From positions 7,572 through 49,902 of the forward strand of contig JABACB010000004.1 in assembly GCA_014237925.1 (NCBI GenBank): a stretch of 42,331 nt of DNA, given 5' to 3'. The notes under the pieces are model-generated. The model saw only the letters and a list, made by a program, of their open reading frames with translations. It made no database searches and was not told the DNA's origin. This document shows positions 19,193-29,391 of the stretch, one piece after another (position 1 is the first letter of the stretch; the number at the start of each line of letters is the position of its first letter). A program made the translations under genes and the position numbers. The stretch is from Alphaproteobacteria bacterium. GTDB taxonomy: Bacteria; Pseudomonadota; Alphaproteobacteria; JABAAW01.

Positions 19193-19723
19193 TTATCGAC
19201 GGAATCGCGCGGTGCGGCGGATTTTCTTCTTCAGCTGCAAGATGCCGTAGACGAGCGCCTCGGCGGTTGGAGGGCATCCAGGCACATAGATATCGACGGG
19301 AACGATTCGATCGCAACCCCTGACCACCGAGTAGGAGTAGTGGTAGTAGCCGCCGCCGTTGGCGCACGAGCCCATCGAGATGACCCAGCGCGGCTCCGCC
19401 ATTTGGTCGTAGACCTTGCGTAGCGCGGGCGCCATCTTGTTCGTCAGCGTGCCGGCGACGATCATGACATCCGACTGCCGCGGCGACGCGCGGACGAAAA
19501 CGCCGAAACGATCCAGATCGTAGCGCGGCATATAGGCGTGAATCATCTCGACCGCGCAGCAGGCGAGACCGAAGGTCATCGGCCACATAGAGCCGCTTTG
19601 CGCCCAGCCAACTAGATCGTCCAGACGCGCCGTCACAAAGCCGCGCCGCGCGGTATGCGGCGCTAGATCGTCCAGCTGCTTGTGCGGCATCGTGCGCGCA
19701 GACGGAGGAGTTGCAAGCGTCAT
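19193..19723 (-). CDS. nuoB: NADH-quinone oxidoreductase subunit B (cluster N2)
   Basis: PSST subunit carrying the terminal 4Fe-4S cluster N2 next to the quinone. 176 residues. The tandem-cysteine ligand motif GLACCAVEM, the [19 protein letters not shown] segment and [14 protein letters not shown] are all intact. ATG at 19723 (MTLATPP) is chosen; the frame is open further upstream across nuoA but without homology. Gap to nuoA is 17 nt. Confidence 0.97.
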   Translation of the reverse strand: MTLATPPSARTMPHKQLDDLAPHTARRGFVTARLDDLVGWAQSGSMWPMTFGLACCAVEMIHAYMPRYDLDRFGVFVRASPRQSDVMIVAGTLTNKMAPALRKVYDQMAEPRWVISMGSCANGGGYYHYSYSVVRGCDRIVPVDIYVPGCPPTAEALVYGILQLKKKIRRTARFRR

Positions 19724-19740
19724 AAGACCATCACGCGCCG

Positions 19741-20112
19741 CTACTCCCAGTCGAGCGCGCCTTTGCGCCACTCGTACAGGAATCCGATGCACAAAATGCC
19801 CAAGAACGCCATCATCGACCAAAAGCCTACTAGCGAGAGATCGCGCAACGCCAAGGCCCAGGGAAACAGGAAGGCCACCTCCAAGTCGAAGACGATGAAC
19901 AGCAAGGTGATCAAATAAAAGCGGATGTCGAAGCGCCGTCTTGAATCCTCGAAGCTTTCGAAGCCGCACTCGTAAGCCGAGAGCTTCTCTCCGTACGGAG
20001 CCTTCGGCGACAACAGGAAGTTCGCGGCGACGAAGAGAATCGAGAAGCCGAAGGCAACGCCCAAGAACACGAGTGCCGCGAAGTATTCGCTGTGAAAGGT
20101 CGAAGGCAACAT
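19741..20112 (-). CDS. nuoA: NADH-quinone oxidoreductase subunit A
   Basis: First gene of the complex I operon; a three-helix membrane subunit of 123 residues. The [20 protein letters not shown] block and the [12 protein letters not shown] helix with its conserved acidic residues are diagnostic. It starts at ATG 20112. The 103-bp region upstream is shared with the divergent hemF and holds the probable operon promoter. Confidence 0.97.
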   Translation of the reverse strand: MLPSTFHSEYFAALVFLGVAFGFSILFVAANFLLSPKAPYGEKLSAYECGFESFEDSRRRFDIRFYLITLLFIVFDLEVAFLFPWALALRDLSLVGFWSMMAFLGILCIGFLYEWRKGALDWE

Positions 20113-20147
20113 GAGGCGCGCTGATCCAAGGGCGGCGGATGTCTGTC

Positions 20148-20176
20148 TTGGCTTTCTACGCCACTTTCGGCTACTT
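20148..20176 (+). promoter_or_regulatory. Candidate hemF promoter
   Basis: TTGGCT (20148-20153), 17-bp spacer, CTACTT (20171-20176), about 40 bp before the hemF GTG. The match to a sigma-70 consensus is modest. Its -10 overlaps the -10 of the opposite nuoA promoter candidate. Confidence 0.3.
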
Positions 20177-20201
20177 TAGCATCGGGGTTGCGAAAAAGCA
20201 A
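20173..20201 (-). promoter_or_regulatory. Candidate promoter of the nuo operon
   Basis: On the minus strand TTGCTT (20196-20201), a 17-bp spacer and TAAAGT (20173-20178). The predicted transcript start is near 20166, giving a leader of about 55 nt before nuoA. No other promoter-like pair stands out in the 103-bp divergent region. Called by eye. Confidence 0.4.
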
Positions 20202-20215
20202 CGCGTGAGGCGGTC

Positions 20216-21277
20216 GTGACAAAACTCTCCCAGCAGCATGCCGAGCGGCAGGGTGCCGAGCAGCAGGATGCCGAGCAGCAGGATGCCGAGCAGCAGGATG
20301 CCGAGCGGCAGGGTGCCGAGCAGCAGGATGCCGAGCAGCAGCATGCCGAGCGGCGCGAGCAGGCGGCGCACTGGTTTCAAACCTTGCGCGACCGTCTGTG
20401 CAAAGCTTTGGAAAATTTGGAGGAAAATTCGCAAGATCCGAAAAATCCGCAAGATCCGCAAGATCCGCAAGATTCGGAATCTTCGGAATCTTCGGAAAGA
20501 TCGAAAAGCTTCGTGCCGAGGGCGGAAGCGACAACAATAGCGGCGGCAAGATTCCGCAAAGAGCGATGGCAGCGCGAGGATACCCGCGGCGGCGACGGCG
20601 GCGGCGGCGAGATGGCGCTGATGCGCGGACGAACCTTCGAAAAGGCGGGGGTCAATGTCTCGACCGTCTACGGCACCTTCGATCCGACATTGCAACGCGA
20701 GATCAAGGGGGCAGCGCAAGACGGAAAGTTTTGGGCAAGCGGAGTCTCGCTGGTCGCACACCCTCGCTCGCCGCGCGTGCCGGCGGCGCACTTCAACACG
20801 CGCTACATCCACAGCGCGCACGGATGGTTCGGCGGCGGCGCAGACCTGACCCCGAACGAGGACGACCCCGCCATGCGCGAGCTCTTCCACAACGCCTTTC
20901 GCCGCGTCTGCGACAAGTACGAGCAAGGACGCTACGAGGCTTACGCGAAGGCGTGCGACGCCTATTTTACGATCCGCCATCGCAATCGTGTGCGCGGCGC
21001 GGGCGGCATCTTTTTCGACGACTTGAGAGAGGATTGGCAGCGCGACTTCGACTTCGTGCGCGAGACAGGAGAGGCTTTTTTGGAGGTCTTCCCCAAGATC
21101 GTGCGCGCACGAATCAACCTGCCGTGGAGCGCAGAGCAGCGCGCACAACAGCTGCGCGTGCGCGGCTACTACGCCGAGTTCAACTTGATCTACGACCGCG
21201 GCACGCGCTTCGGATTGCTGACGAAGGGAAATCCCGACGCGGTGCTGATGTCGTTGCCGCCGCTCGCAGCATGGTAG
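20216..21277 (+). CDS. hemF: Coproporphyrinogen III oxidase, oxygen-dependent, with repeat-extended N-terminus
   Basis: Oxidative decarboxylation of coproporphyrinogen III to protoporphyrinogen IX in haem synthesis. 353 residues, longer than the usual 280-300. The catalytic domain begins near residue 115 (RWQRED, then GGGGEMALMRGRTFEKAGVN) and contains FNTRYIHSAHGWFGGGADLTP and GAGGIFFDD. Residues 7-46 are eight pentapeptides of the type (H/G/D)AE(R/Q)Q. A family-like helix follows (AHWFQTLRDRLCKALENLEE), then residues 73-96 are a second array of 3-residue units. The start is GTG at 20216 with GAGG 6 nt upstream; no in-frame start lies between the arrays that would keep the helix. The C-terminus ends SLPPLAAW, like short alphaproteobacterial forms. 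Confidence 0.92.
   Translation: MTKLSQQHAERQGAEQQDAEQQDAEQQDAERQGAEQQDAEQQHAERREQAAHWFQTLRDRLCKALENLEENSQDPKNPQDPQDPQDSESSESSERSKSFVPRAEATTIAAARFRKERWQREDTRGGDGGGGEMALMRGRTFEKAGVNVSTVYGTFDPTLQREIKGAAQDGKFWASGVSLVAHPRSPRVPAAHFNTRYIHSAHGWFGGGADLTPNEDDPAMRELFHNAFRRVCDKYEQGRYEAYAKACDAYFTIRHRNRVRGAGGIFFDDLREDWQRDFDFVRETGEAFLEVFPKIVRARINLPWSAEQRAQQLRVRGYYAEFNLIYDRGTRFGLLTKGNPDAVLMSLPPLAAW
20234..20353 (+). repeat. Eight 15-bp tandem units in the hemF N-terminus
   Basis: Eight units of CAGSRTGCCGAGCRG, 15 bp each, with variation limited to four positions. The units fall into a near-repeat of four, which suggests a duplication of a block as well as of single units. All are in frame. Confidence 0.95.
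20432..20503 (+). repeat. Eight 9-bp tandem units in hemF
   Basis: Eight 9-bp units starting with CAAGATCCG and drifting to GAATCTTCG. They code first for Gln-Asp-Pro units and then for Ser/Glu units, between the N-terminal helix and the catalytic domain. Confidence 0.9.
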
Positions 21278-21326
21278 AAGCGCGCCAAGAAAATTGCAGA
21301 AAGCATGACGACAGCATGACAACAAC

Positions 21327-23538
<2,212 letters not shown>

Positions 23539-23546
<8 letters not shown>

Positions 23547-24015
23547 GACAGCCAAGGCTGGGGCAGCCAAGGCTGGGGCAACCAAGGCTGGGGCAGCCCT
23601 TGCCGATGTTCAACGCGATGTGGTCGAGGAGTTCTCTTTCTTCGACGATTGGGCGGACAAGTATCAGTATGTGATCGACTTGGGAAAGCGTCTGCCGCCC
23701 TTGAGCGAGGAGGAGCGCGTGGAGGCGAACTTGCTATACGGTTGTGTCTCGCAGGTGTGGCTTGTCTCGGAGGTGGTGGAGGCGGACGGCGCGCGATGCG
23801 TGCGTTTTCGAGCAGACAGCGACTCGGTCCTCGTGCGCGGTCTGATCGCTCTAGTTTTTCGCGTCTACAACGACCGTCCGCCCGAGGCGATCGTGCGCTC
23901 GAAGCCTGAGTTTTTGAAGAGCATCGGGTTGAACGAGTACCTGTCGCCTTCGCGCAGCAACGGACTTGCAGCGCTGACAGCGCACATCTTCAAGGTTGCG
24001 CAGGCAGCGCTTTAA
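23539..24015 (+). CDS. sufE: SufE-type cysteine desulfurase sulfur acceptor
   Basis: Takes persulfide sulfur from SufS and passes it on for Fe-S cluster assembly. 158 residues. The SufE fold is clear from FDDWADKYQYVIDLGKRLPP, the active Cys in LYGCVSQVWLVSE, and NDRPPEAIV. About 20 extra residues at the N-terminus (AKAGA units) come from the shared 15-bp array; the family would begin near residue 22. The start is GTG at 23539 with GAGGGG 8 nt upstream, overlapping the synthetase stop by 8 nt. No sufS or other suf gene lies in the window. Confidence 0.92.
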
Positions 24016-24054
24016 GGGGCGCTTGTCCCGCTTGTACCAACGGCTAGCCCGAGG

Positions 24055-24372
24055 TTAAAATTGAACCTTGATGTTCTGCATGATGAGGCTTCCGCCCTCG
24101 CACTTGATCGAGGCGGGTTTTTCGTTGGAGCCCGGCTTAGGCTGGAATGTCGCCAGATATGTTTGGCTGGAACGATTAATGTTCTCGTCGGTCATGGTTT
24201 GGTCGGTTTTCTTCCCCCATTTGGTCGCGGTTTCCAGGCATTCGGCAAACGACAGGAAACTCATCCTCACGGTACCAGCAGAAAAAGTGAAGGCGGCGTT
24301 CGCCGTTGTTGCCGTTGCGCATAAGGACAAGACTAATGCGCTGCTGGCAAAAAATGTTGTGATCACTCTCAT
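24055..24372 (-). CDS. Small secreted protein of unknown function
   Basis: 105 residues. The first 26 form a clear Sec signal peptide: MRV, a hydrophobic core, then ATTANA before AF, a typical signal peptidase I site. The mature part is about 79 residues, Thr/Ser/Lys-rich and hydrophilic, with only two cysteines (in FAEC and KCEGG), which could form a disulfide in the periplasm. I do not recognise the family. The start ATG at 24372 has GGAG 8 nt upstream; a longer in-frame reading (from 24471) lacks support. It stands alone, convergent with sufE and downstream of the pseudouridine synthase gene with a 111-bp gap, so it may have its own promoter. Confidence 0.75.
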   Translation of the reverse strand: MRVITTFFASSALVLSLCATATTANAAFTFSAGTVRMSFLSFAECLETATKWGKKTDQTMTDENINRSSQTYLATFQPKPGSNEKPASIKCEGGSLIMQNIKVQF

Positions 24373-24483
24373 CGCTACGGCTCCATTGGGGTAGAGTTGA
24401 AAAACACAAAAACCCTCTCCCTCTCCTTGCGGAGGCGATAGCATGTTCGTGGTGCCTGTGCAACATCCCACGAGTTGCGAGGC
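24373..24483. other. Intergenic region upstream of the small secreted protein
   Basis: 111 bp between the pseudouridine synthase stop and the secreted-protein start. It has a short pyrimidine-rich stretch (CCCTCTCCCTCTCC near 24413-24426) followed by TTGCGGAGG. I see no convincing promoter pair or terminator hairpin. Confidence 0.4.
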
Positions 24484-25518
24484 TTAGAGTGGGCGGTTGT
24501 CTTTTTTCTTTTTTAGCACATCTTCCAGCGCATCTTGCAGGGTTTGGAAGTCGCGCGGCGGACTTGCCGAGAAGGAAAGGGTTTTTGCGTTGATCGGATG
24601 CGTGAAAGCAAGCTGCACGGCGTGAAGGGCTTGGCGCTGCACGGCGTGCGGGGGCAGACTTTCGGCGCTTGCACGGCGGCGAGGCGAGGGGTTGGGGTCG
24701 GCGTAGAGCCGATCGCCGATCACCGCGTGTCCGATGCTGGAAAGGTGGGTGCGAATTTGATGCGTCCGTCCCGTCTCCAGCGTGCAGACGAGCAGGCTCG
24801 CCGCATCGCCGAAGGCTTGTTCCAGACGATAGCGCGTCACCGCGCTGCGCCCTTTGCCTTGCCTGCTGTCTCGGCGCACTGCCATGCGCGTGCGCTGGAC
24901 GGGATGGCGAGCGAGTGAAGTTTCGATCGTCCCTTCTTTGAGCGCAGGCACGCCCCAGACGAGCGCAAGATAACGACGCTCCAGATCGTGGCGAGCGAAC
25001 ATCGCGGAAAGAGCCTTTCGTGTCTGTTCGGTTTTCGCTGCCACCATCACGCCGCTCGTGTCCTTGTCGAGACGATGGACGATACCGCAACGCGGGTCTT
25101 GCGGATAACCGGCGAGATGAGGCGCGCAGTGTGTTCTTAGAACATCGACCAATGTCTCGCCTCGCACGGAGGGCGCGGGATGCGTCGTCAGTCCCGCAGG
25201 TTTGACGAAGCAGAGCAGGTGTTCGTCTTCGTACAGCACCTCAAGCGGCGTGCGTGCCTTGTGTTCGGCGGCGGGGGTGGAGGGGTCAGAGATTTCAGGG
25301 GTTGCATCGGGAGTTGTGAGCGAAACCCTTTGTCCTGCGCGCAGTAGCAAGGCTCGTGTTGTCGCGGGCTTTCGGTCGACCTCGACGGCACCTTGTGCGA
25401 TCAGGTGCGCAAGGCTTGTGCGCGACAATTCTGCTTCGGCGGGCAGGCTTTGCGCTAGGAAGCGGTCGAGTCGTGTGCCTTGCGCTGTGGCGGCGACCGA
25501 GAAGGCGTGTCGAGGCAT
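24484..25518 (-). CDS. RluD-like 23S rRNA pseudouridine synthase
   Basis: Isomerises uridine to pseudouridine in large-subunit rRNA (RluA/RluC/RluD family). 344 residues. An S4 RNA-binding domain lies at about residues 15-70 (TRLDRFLAQSLPAEAELSRT), then the catalytic domain with LLCFVKPAGLTTHP and the GIVHRLDKDTSGVMVAAKT motif, whose Asp (about residue 151) is the catalytic residue. The later block ETGRTHQIRTHLSSIGHAV is also intact. Start ATG at 25518, 22 nt after the M48 peptidase stop, so the two are probably co-transcribed. Which uridines are modified cannot be told. Confidence 0.92.
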   Translation of the reverse strand: MPRHAFSVAATAQGTRLDRFLAQSLPAEAELSRTSLAHLIAQGAVEVDRKPATTRALLLRAGQRVSLTTPDATPEISDPSTPAAEHKARTPLEVLYEDEHLLCFVKPAGLTTHPAPSVRGETLVDVLRTHCAPHLAGYPQDPRCGIVHRLDKDTSGVMVAAKTEQTRKALSAMFARHDLERRYLALVWGVPALKEGTIETSLARHPVQRTRMAVRRDSRQGKGRSAVTRYRLEQAFGDAASLLVCTLETGRTHQIRTHLSSIGHAVIGDRLYADPNPSPRRRASAESLPPHAVQRQALHAVQLAFTHPINAKTLSFSASPPRDFQTLQDALEDVLKKKKDNRPL

Positions 25519-25540
25519 CTTGCGATGTTCTTTGCTCTTT

Positions 25541-26986
25541 TCACGAGCAGGCGAGTCGCTCTCCGCGCTTTTTTTGCGTGCGCAGTTGCACGGTCAGATC
25601 CTCTGCACGCAGCCGCTGCGGCGAATCGACGGGCAGCTGCCGTATCGCCTCCTGCGCGCTACAATAAGCCTTCTTGCGCTCTCCGCCCAGCCACAAAGCC
25701 TCCGCCCAAACGAGCGCGCGTTCGGCATGCCGTCCCTGTCGCTCGTAAAGGCGCGCGAGCTTGCGCCGTGCAAGGATCGAACGCGGAAACTTCGCCAGCC
25801 CCTCCTCCATCACCGCTCCTGCCTCTTCCAGCGCGTCGGTAGCAAGCAGCGAATCGAAAAGACTCAAGCGTATGGGAAGGTCGTAGGTCAAACGATTCTT
25901 CTCCAACGCTTTCTCCAACGCTTTGCGATACGCAACTTGCGCCTGCCGCTCGCCCTCCAACGCCAAGCCCGCCGTGCTGGCGCGCAGGATGTCGCCCTTC
26001 AGTTCGAAGAAGAAAGGATCGTCGGGCTCTCGCTGCAACAACAGCGCGACCTCACGCAACGCCTGCTGCGTGTCTTGCCTGCGGGTGAAGGCAATCGCGC
26101 GCGCAAGATTTGCTGCCAAAGCCTTTTCAGAATGACGGACGAATTTTTTGCGGTCGTATTTTTTCAAGACAAGGGCAGGTTCCAACGCGAACGCGTCGAG
26201 TTTTGCTTGCAGGCGCGCGAACGCGCGATGTTCTGCGTCTGACGATCGGCTGGTTAAAAAAGGAGAACGCGCGACACGCTCTTGCAAGAACGCGATGCGA
26301 TCCTCCGTTGCAGGGTGCGTCTGAAGATACTTTGCGTATCCCACAGATTTCTCGTCGTCGAGATTCTCGAAAAACGAGACCATGCCGCGTGGCGACAGAT
26401 TTGCGCGTTCCAAGATCACAAGCGCGCTGTTGTCCGCGATGGTTTCGCGCACGCGTTGTTCGGCAAGCGTCAGATTGACAACGGCTTGCGGAAGCCCGAT
26501 GACTGAGGCGATCGCCGCCTCGCCGCTGACCGCCGCCAAGGGCAGGGAGGCGAACATCAGAAGCAACGCCGCGCGTCGTGCACGGTCGCGGTCGCTCACC
26601 GTCAAGGCGTAGTGGTCGGCGATGACATGCCCGAACTCGTGCGCCAACACCGCTTGCAGCTCTTCGGGGCTTTCGACTCGGCGAATCAGTCCGCTGGAAA
26701 CAAGGACATGCGTGCCTGCGCTGACGAAGGCGTTGACTCGATCGTTCCAGAGCACATGCAGCTTGAGCCGTTCGGCAGCGTCGCCGAGCGCGGGCAGCAA
26801 GGGTTTCGCCAGCAACGCGAGCGTGTGCGCAACCTCGGCATCGACGACAACGCGCACCTGCTCTGCGCGCGCAACTGGCACTCCCGCCTTCGAGAGGGGA
26901 AGAAGGAGGCAGACGAGCAGCAGAGCAACGCGAAGACGGGGCGCAAGAAGACGAAGCAAAAGAAGACGAGACAAAAAAGAAGACAC
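25541..26986 (-). CDS. M48-family metalloprotease with C-terminal helical (TPR-like) repeats, BepA-like
   Basis: Probably a periplasmic zinc protease that degrades or assists misfolded outer-membrane proteins, as BepA does in E. coli. 481 residues. The N-terminus is a Leu-rich hydrophobic signal segment (to about residue 41, VARA). The zinc site HEFGH is at 116-120, with the third ligand probably E181 in RETIADNSA. The part after about residue 270 is made of helical repeats typical of TPRs. A KALEK duplication comes from two copies of a 12-bp unit (25899-25922). The start is the GTG at 26986; I see no ribosome binding site, and a start a few codons inside the signal segment cannot be excluded. 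Confidence 0.87.
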   Translation of the reverse strand: MSSFLSRLLLLRLLAPRLRVALLLVCLLLPLSKAGVPVARAEQVRVVVDAEVAHTLALLAKPLLPALGDAAERLKLHVLWNDRVNAFVSAGTHVLVSSGLIRRVESPEELQAVLAHEFGHVIADHYALTVSDRDRARRAALLLMFASLPLAAVSGEAAIASVIGLPQAVVNLTLAEQRVRETIADNSALVILERANLSPRGMVSFFENLDDEKSVGYAKYLQTHPATEDRIAFLQERVARSPFLTSRSSDAEHRAFARLQAKLDAFALEPALVLKKYDRKKFVRHSEKALAANLARAIAFTRRQDTQQALREVALLLQREPDDPFFFELKGDILRASTAGLALEGERQAQVAYRKALEKALEKNRLTYDLPIRLSLFDSLLATDALEEAGAVMEEGLAKFPRSILARRKLARLYERQGRHAERALVWAEALWLGGERKKAYCSAQEAIRQLPVDSPQRLRAEDLTVQLRTQKKRGERLACS

Positions 26987-27267
26987 GGGCGAGCAGGAAG
27001 AGAGAGCTTCGAGGGGGGGGTGACTTGAAGAGGACGAGCAAAAAGCCTAGCATGTTTTGGCGGGTCTCCACCGAACGACTCTGTATGATGATGAGATGAT
27101 GATGAGATATGATGATGAGCATGACAATGATGAGCATGATAATAATGAGCATGATAATAATGAGCAAAGACTTGAAGAAAGATTTGGAAAAATGCAGGCG
27201 AGGAAAAGGTTGATGCTATCTATAGAGGGCTATTGTTATAGGGGGCTATTGACGGGATTTTAGGCGA
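26987..27267. other. Divergent intergenic region between the M48 peptidase and fliI
   Basis: 281 bp. It holds a G8 run (27013-27020), an AT-rich tandem array (27087-27171), then a purine-rich stretch and two copies of GGGCTATTG-like sequence (27227-27251) before the fliI start. Both promoters should lie here, but I see no strong consensus pair. A 68-codon frame (27057-27263) crosses the array and is not considered a gene. Confidence 0.5.
27087..27171. repeat. AT-rich tandem array upstream of fliI
   Basis: Shorter GATGATGA units run into 15-bp copies of GAGCATGATAATAAT (27117-27131, 27132-27146, 27147-27161) and a partial copy. It is strikingly AT-rich compared with the rest of the window. 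Confidence 0.9.
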
Positions 27268-28872
27268 ATGGACTTTTTGGACGCCATGCGCAACGAGGTG
27301 CGACGGTTGAACGACTTTCATGCGAGCGGTCGTGTGATCGCGCTTCATGGCACGACGGTGGAGATTCACGGCTTGGAGCGTTTCCTTTCGATGGGCGACT
27401 TGTGCGCGCTGGAAAGTCCGAACCGCGAGCAGCCGCTCAGTTGCGAGGTGGTCGGACAAAACCTCGACTCGACTTTGGTGATGCCGTTCGGCGAGCTGAA
27501 CGGTATCGGCGTGGGCGACCGCGTCACCGCGTCGTTTCACGAGGCGGTGATCTATCCGACAGAACATTGGCTCGGTCGTGTCGTCGGCGCACGCGGCGAG
27601 GCGCGCGACCGCCGCGGCGCGCTGCCGATCGGCGACGAGGCTTACGCGATTCGCGCACAACCCCCCGCAGCCCACCTGCGCCGCGCCTTGGGCGAGAAGA
27701 TCCTGCTGGGTGTGCGTGCGCTCGATGCTTTCGCACCTTGTTGTCGCGGGCAACGGATGGGAATCTTCTCAGGGTCGGGGGTCGGGAAGTCGCTGCTGCT
27801 TTCTATGATCGCGCGCCGCTCGCAAGCCGAGGTCATCGTCGTCGGGCTGATCGGCGAGCGCAGTCGAGAGGTGAAAGAGTTTCTGGAGCGCGCGCTCGGC
27901 GAGGAGGGCTTGCGCCGTAGCGTCATCGTCATCGCCACCGCCGAAGAGCCCGCACTGGCGCGCAGGCAGGCAGCTTGGACAACGATGGCGGTAGCCGAGT
28001 TCTTTCGCAACGCAGGCTGCGAGGTGCTGTGCCTGCTCGATAGTCTCACGCGCTTTGCCATGGCGTTGCGCGAAATCCATTTGGCGGCGGGCGAACCCGT
28101 CACCATGCGCGGCTACACGCCCTCGGTTTTCGCCGAGCTGCCGCGTCTGTTGGAGCGTGCAGGAACGGGCATCGAGCAGAGCGAAGACGCGGAGACAAGC
28201 CAAAATCATAGCCAAAATCATCTCCAAAATCATACTCAAGACAATGTCATGGGCAACATCACGGGAGTTTTTTCGGTCCTCGTAGAGGGCGACGATCCCA
28301 ACGAGCCCGTCTCGGACGCCTTGCGCGGAATCCTCGACGGACATGTGACGCTCTCGCGCGAGATCGCCCATCGCAACCGCTACCCTGCCATCGACATCCT
28401 GCAGACCGTCTCGCGCGCTTTGCCGAACGCCAACAGCGACGAGGACAACGCTCTGCTCGCCGATGCGAGAGCGTTGATCGCTCGCTATCAGGAGATGGAA
28501 GACATGATTCAACTCGGCGCTTATCGGAAGGGTAGCGACGCGCAGGTCGATCGCGCCATCGCCGTCGTGCCGCGCTTGGAAAAAGATTTCCTCGCGCAAG
28601 GGTTGGACGATCCTCCGCTCGAATTTCACGAATTGTCGGCGCTTCTGTCGAACATTTTGCAAGGGCAGGAAAGCGCGAGCAAAACGCACAAGCCGACAGC
28701 GAAGGAAACGGCAAAGAGCTCCGAAGACAACCGCCAAGTCGATTCTGCGGGGAAGGAGGACGCTGCTGTCGAGCCAAGCCTTGAAAGCACTCAAGGGGCT
28801 TCTCAAAAAACATCTCAGGAAATCTCTCAGGAAACATCTCAAGAAAGCTCTCAGGAAACTTGGGTGGGATAA
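27268..28872 (+). CDS. fliI: Flagellum-specific ATPase FliI with repeat insert and repeat tail
   Basis: Hexameric ATPase of the flagellar export apparatus. 534 residues; the family is about 440. Walker A is GSGVGKS near residues 169-175; other blocks are LIGERSREVKEFLE, the LLDSLTRFAMALREIHLAAG segment and RGYTPSVFAELPRLLERAGTG. A type III secretion ATPase is possible in principle, but the RFAMALREI and export-type sequences and the following FliJ-like gene favour flagella. Residues 311-326 are SQNH-type units inserted just before the conserved ITGVFSVLVEGDD. The last 90 residues are a hydrophilic tail ending in five (S)Q(E/K)xS units. Start ATG at 27268 with TAGG 4-7 nt upstream. Confidence 0.92.
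   Translation: MDFLDAMRNEVRRLNDFHASGRVIALHGTTVEIHGLERFLSMGDLCALESPNREQPLSCEVVGQNLDSTLVMPFGELNGIGVGDRVTASFHEAVIYPTEHWLGRVVGARGEARDRRGALPIGDEAYAIRAQPPAAHLRRALGEKILLGVRALDAFAPCCRGQRMGIFSGSGVGKSLLLSMIARRSQAEVIVVGLIGERSREVKEFLERALGEEGLRRSVIVIATAEEPALARRQAAWTTMAVAEFFRNAGCEVLCLLDSLTRFAMALREIHLAAGEPVTMRGYTPSVFAELPRLLERAGTGIEQSEDAETSQNHSQNHLQNHTQDNVMGNITGVFSVLVEGDDPNEPVSDALRGILDGHVTLSREIAHRNRYPAIDILQTVSRALPNANSDEDNALLADARALIARYQEMEDMIQLGAYRKGSDAQVDRAIAVVPRLEKDFLAQGLDDPPLEFHELSALLSNILQGQESASKTHKPTAKETAKSSEDNRQVDSAGKEDAAVEPSLESTQGASQKTSQEISQETSQESSQETWVG
28198..28245 (+). repeat. Four 12-bp units inside fliI
   Basis: AGCCAAAATCAT and variants, four copies in frame, coding SQNH-like units between two conserved blocks of the ATPase domain. 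Confidence 0.9.
28801..28860 (+). repeat. Five 12-bp units at the fliI 3' end
   Basis: Five copies of TCTCAGGAAAYM-type units in frame, coding Ser-Gln-Glu-Xaa repeats that end four codons before the stop. Confidence 0.9.
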
Positions 28873-28908
28873 GGATGGAGAGGCAAGTGAAGGCTAGATG
28901 AGCGTTCC

Positions 28909-29391
28909 ATGCGAAAGAGCCTGACGACGCTTGTGCGTTTGCAGCGCGAGAAGAAGGAGGGTTGCCAGCGTAAGTTTGCTCAAGCGCAGCGCGAGGTTGA
29001 GCAGGCGGCGGGGGTTCTTGCGCGTGCGCGTAGCGAGATGGCGAGCGAGGAGGCTTTGGCTGCGTCGAACTTGGAGCTTGCCAATCCGCACTATTTGCCG
29101 CGGGCGCAGGCGCGGGTGCATGAGTTGGACGCGCGTTTGGCGCACTTGAGACGGGAGGAGGAAAAGTCTCGTGCCGATATGCTGGCGAGCTTGCGCGAGG
29201 AGAAGACGCACGAGAAGTTGATCGAGCGGCGGTTGCGCGAGGAGGAGAAGCAGGCGACACGGCGCGAGCAGAAGGAGGAGGCGCAGATGTTCGAGGCGGT
29301 GCGACACAACAAGGCGGCGGCTGGCAAAGCGGCGGCTAGCAAAGCGGCGGCTGGCAAAGCGGCATCTAGGCAAGGCGGGTCGACCGAATGA
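28909..29391 (+). CDS. fliJ: FliJ-like coiled-coil export chaperone
   Basis: 160-residue protein, almost entirely charged alpha-helical coiled coil (many Glu, Arg, Lys and Gln with heptad Leu/Ala), with no membrane segment. Sequence identity of FliJ proteins is weak, so the call rests on coiled-coil character, length and the position 36 nt after fliI, its usual partner. In flagella FliJ fits into the FliI ring and helps substrate release. Residues 135-154 are KAAAG-type units from a 15-bp array; the family is usually about 140-150 residues. Start ATG at 28909 has only a weak GATGAG upstream. Confidence 0.75.
   Translation: MRKSLTTLVRLQREKKEGCQRKFAQAQREVEQAAGVLARARSEMASEEALAASNLELANPHYLPRAQARVHELDARLAHLRREEEKSRADMLASLREEKTHEKLIERRLREEEKQATRREQKEEAQMFEAVRHNKAAAGKAAASKAAAGKAASRQGGSTE
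29311..29370 (+). repeat. Four 15-bp units at the fliJ 3' end
   Basis: AAAGCGGCGGCTGGC and close variants, four copies in frame, coding Lys-Ala-Ala-Ala-Gly/Ser. Confidence 0.9.

Noticed and set aside
20234-20353. The 15-bp hemF array as a CRISPR-like or iteron origin array
   Set aside because: There are no spacers, the units are contiguous and in frame with hemF, and no cas or replication genes are near.
20216-21277. HemF as a C-terminally truncated enzyme
   Set aside because: It ends at SLPPLAAW, about 20-25 residues earlier than enterobacterial HemF, but alphaproteobacterial forms end similarly, and the other frames show no lost continuation.
27057-27263. 68-codon plus-strand frame just before fliI, rich in Asp, Glu, Asn and His
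   Set aside because: It owes its openness to the AT-rich GATGATGAGC repeats; the start would be TTG without a ribosome binding site, and the opposite strand is open as well (Met-Leu-Ile repeats).
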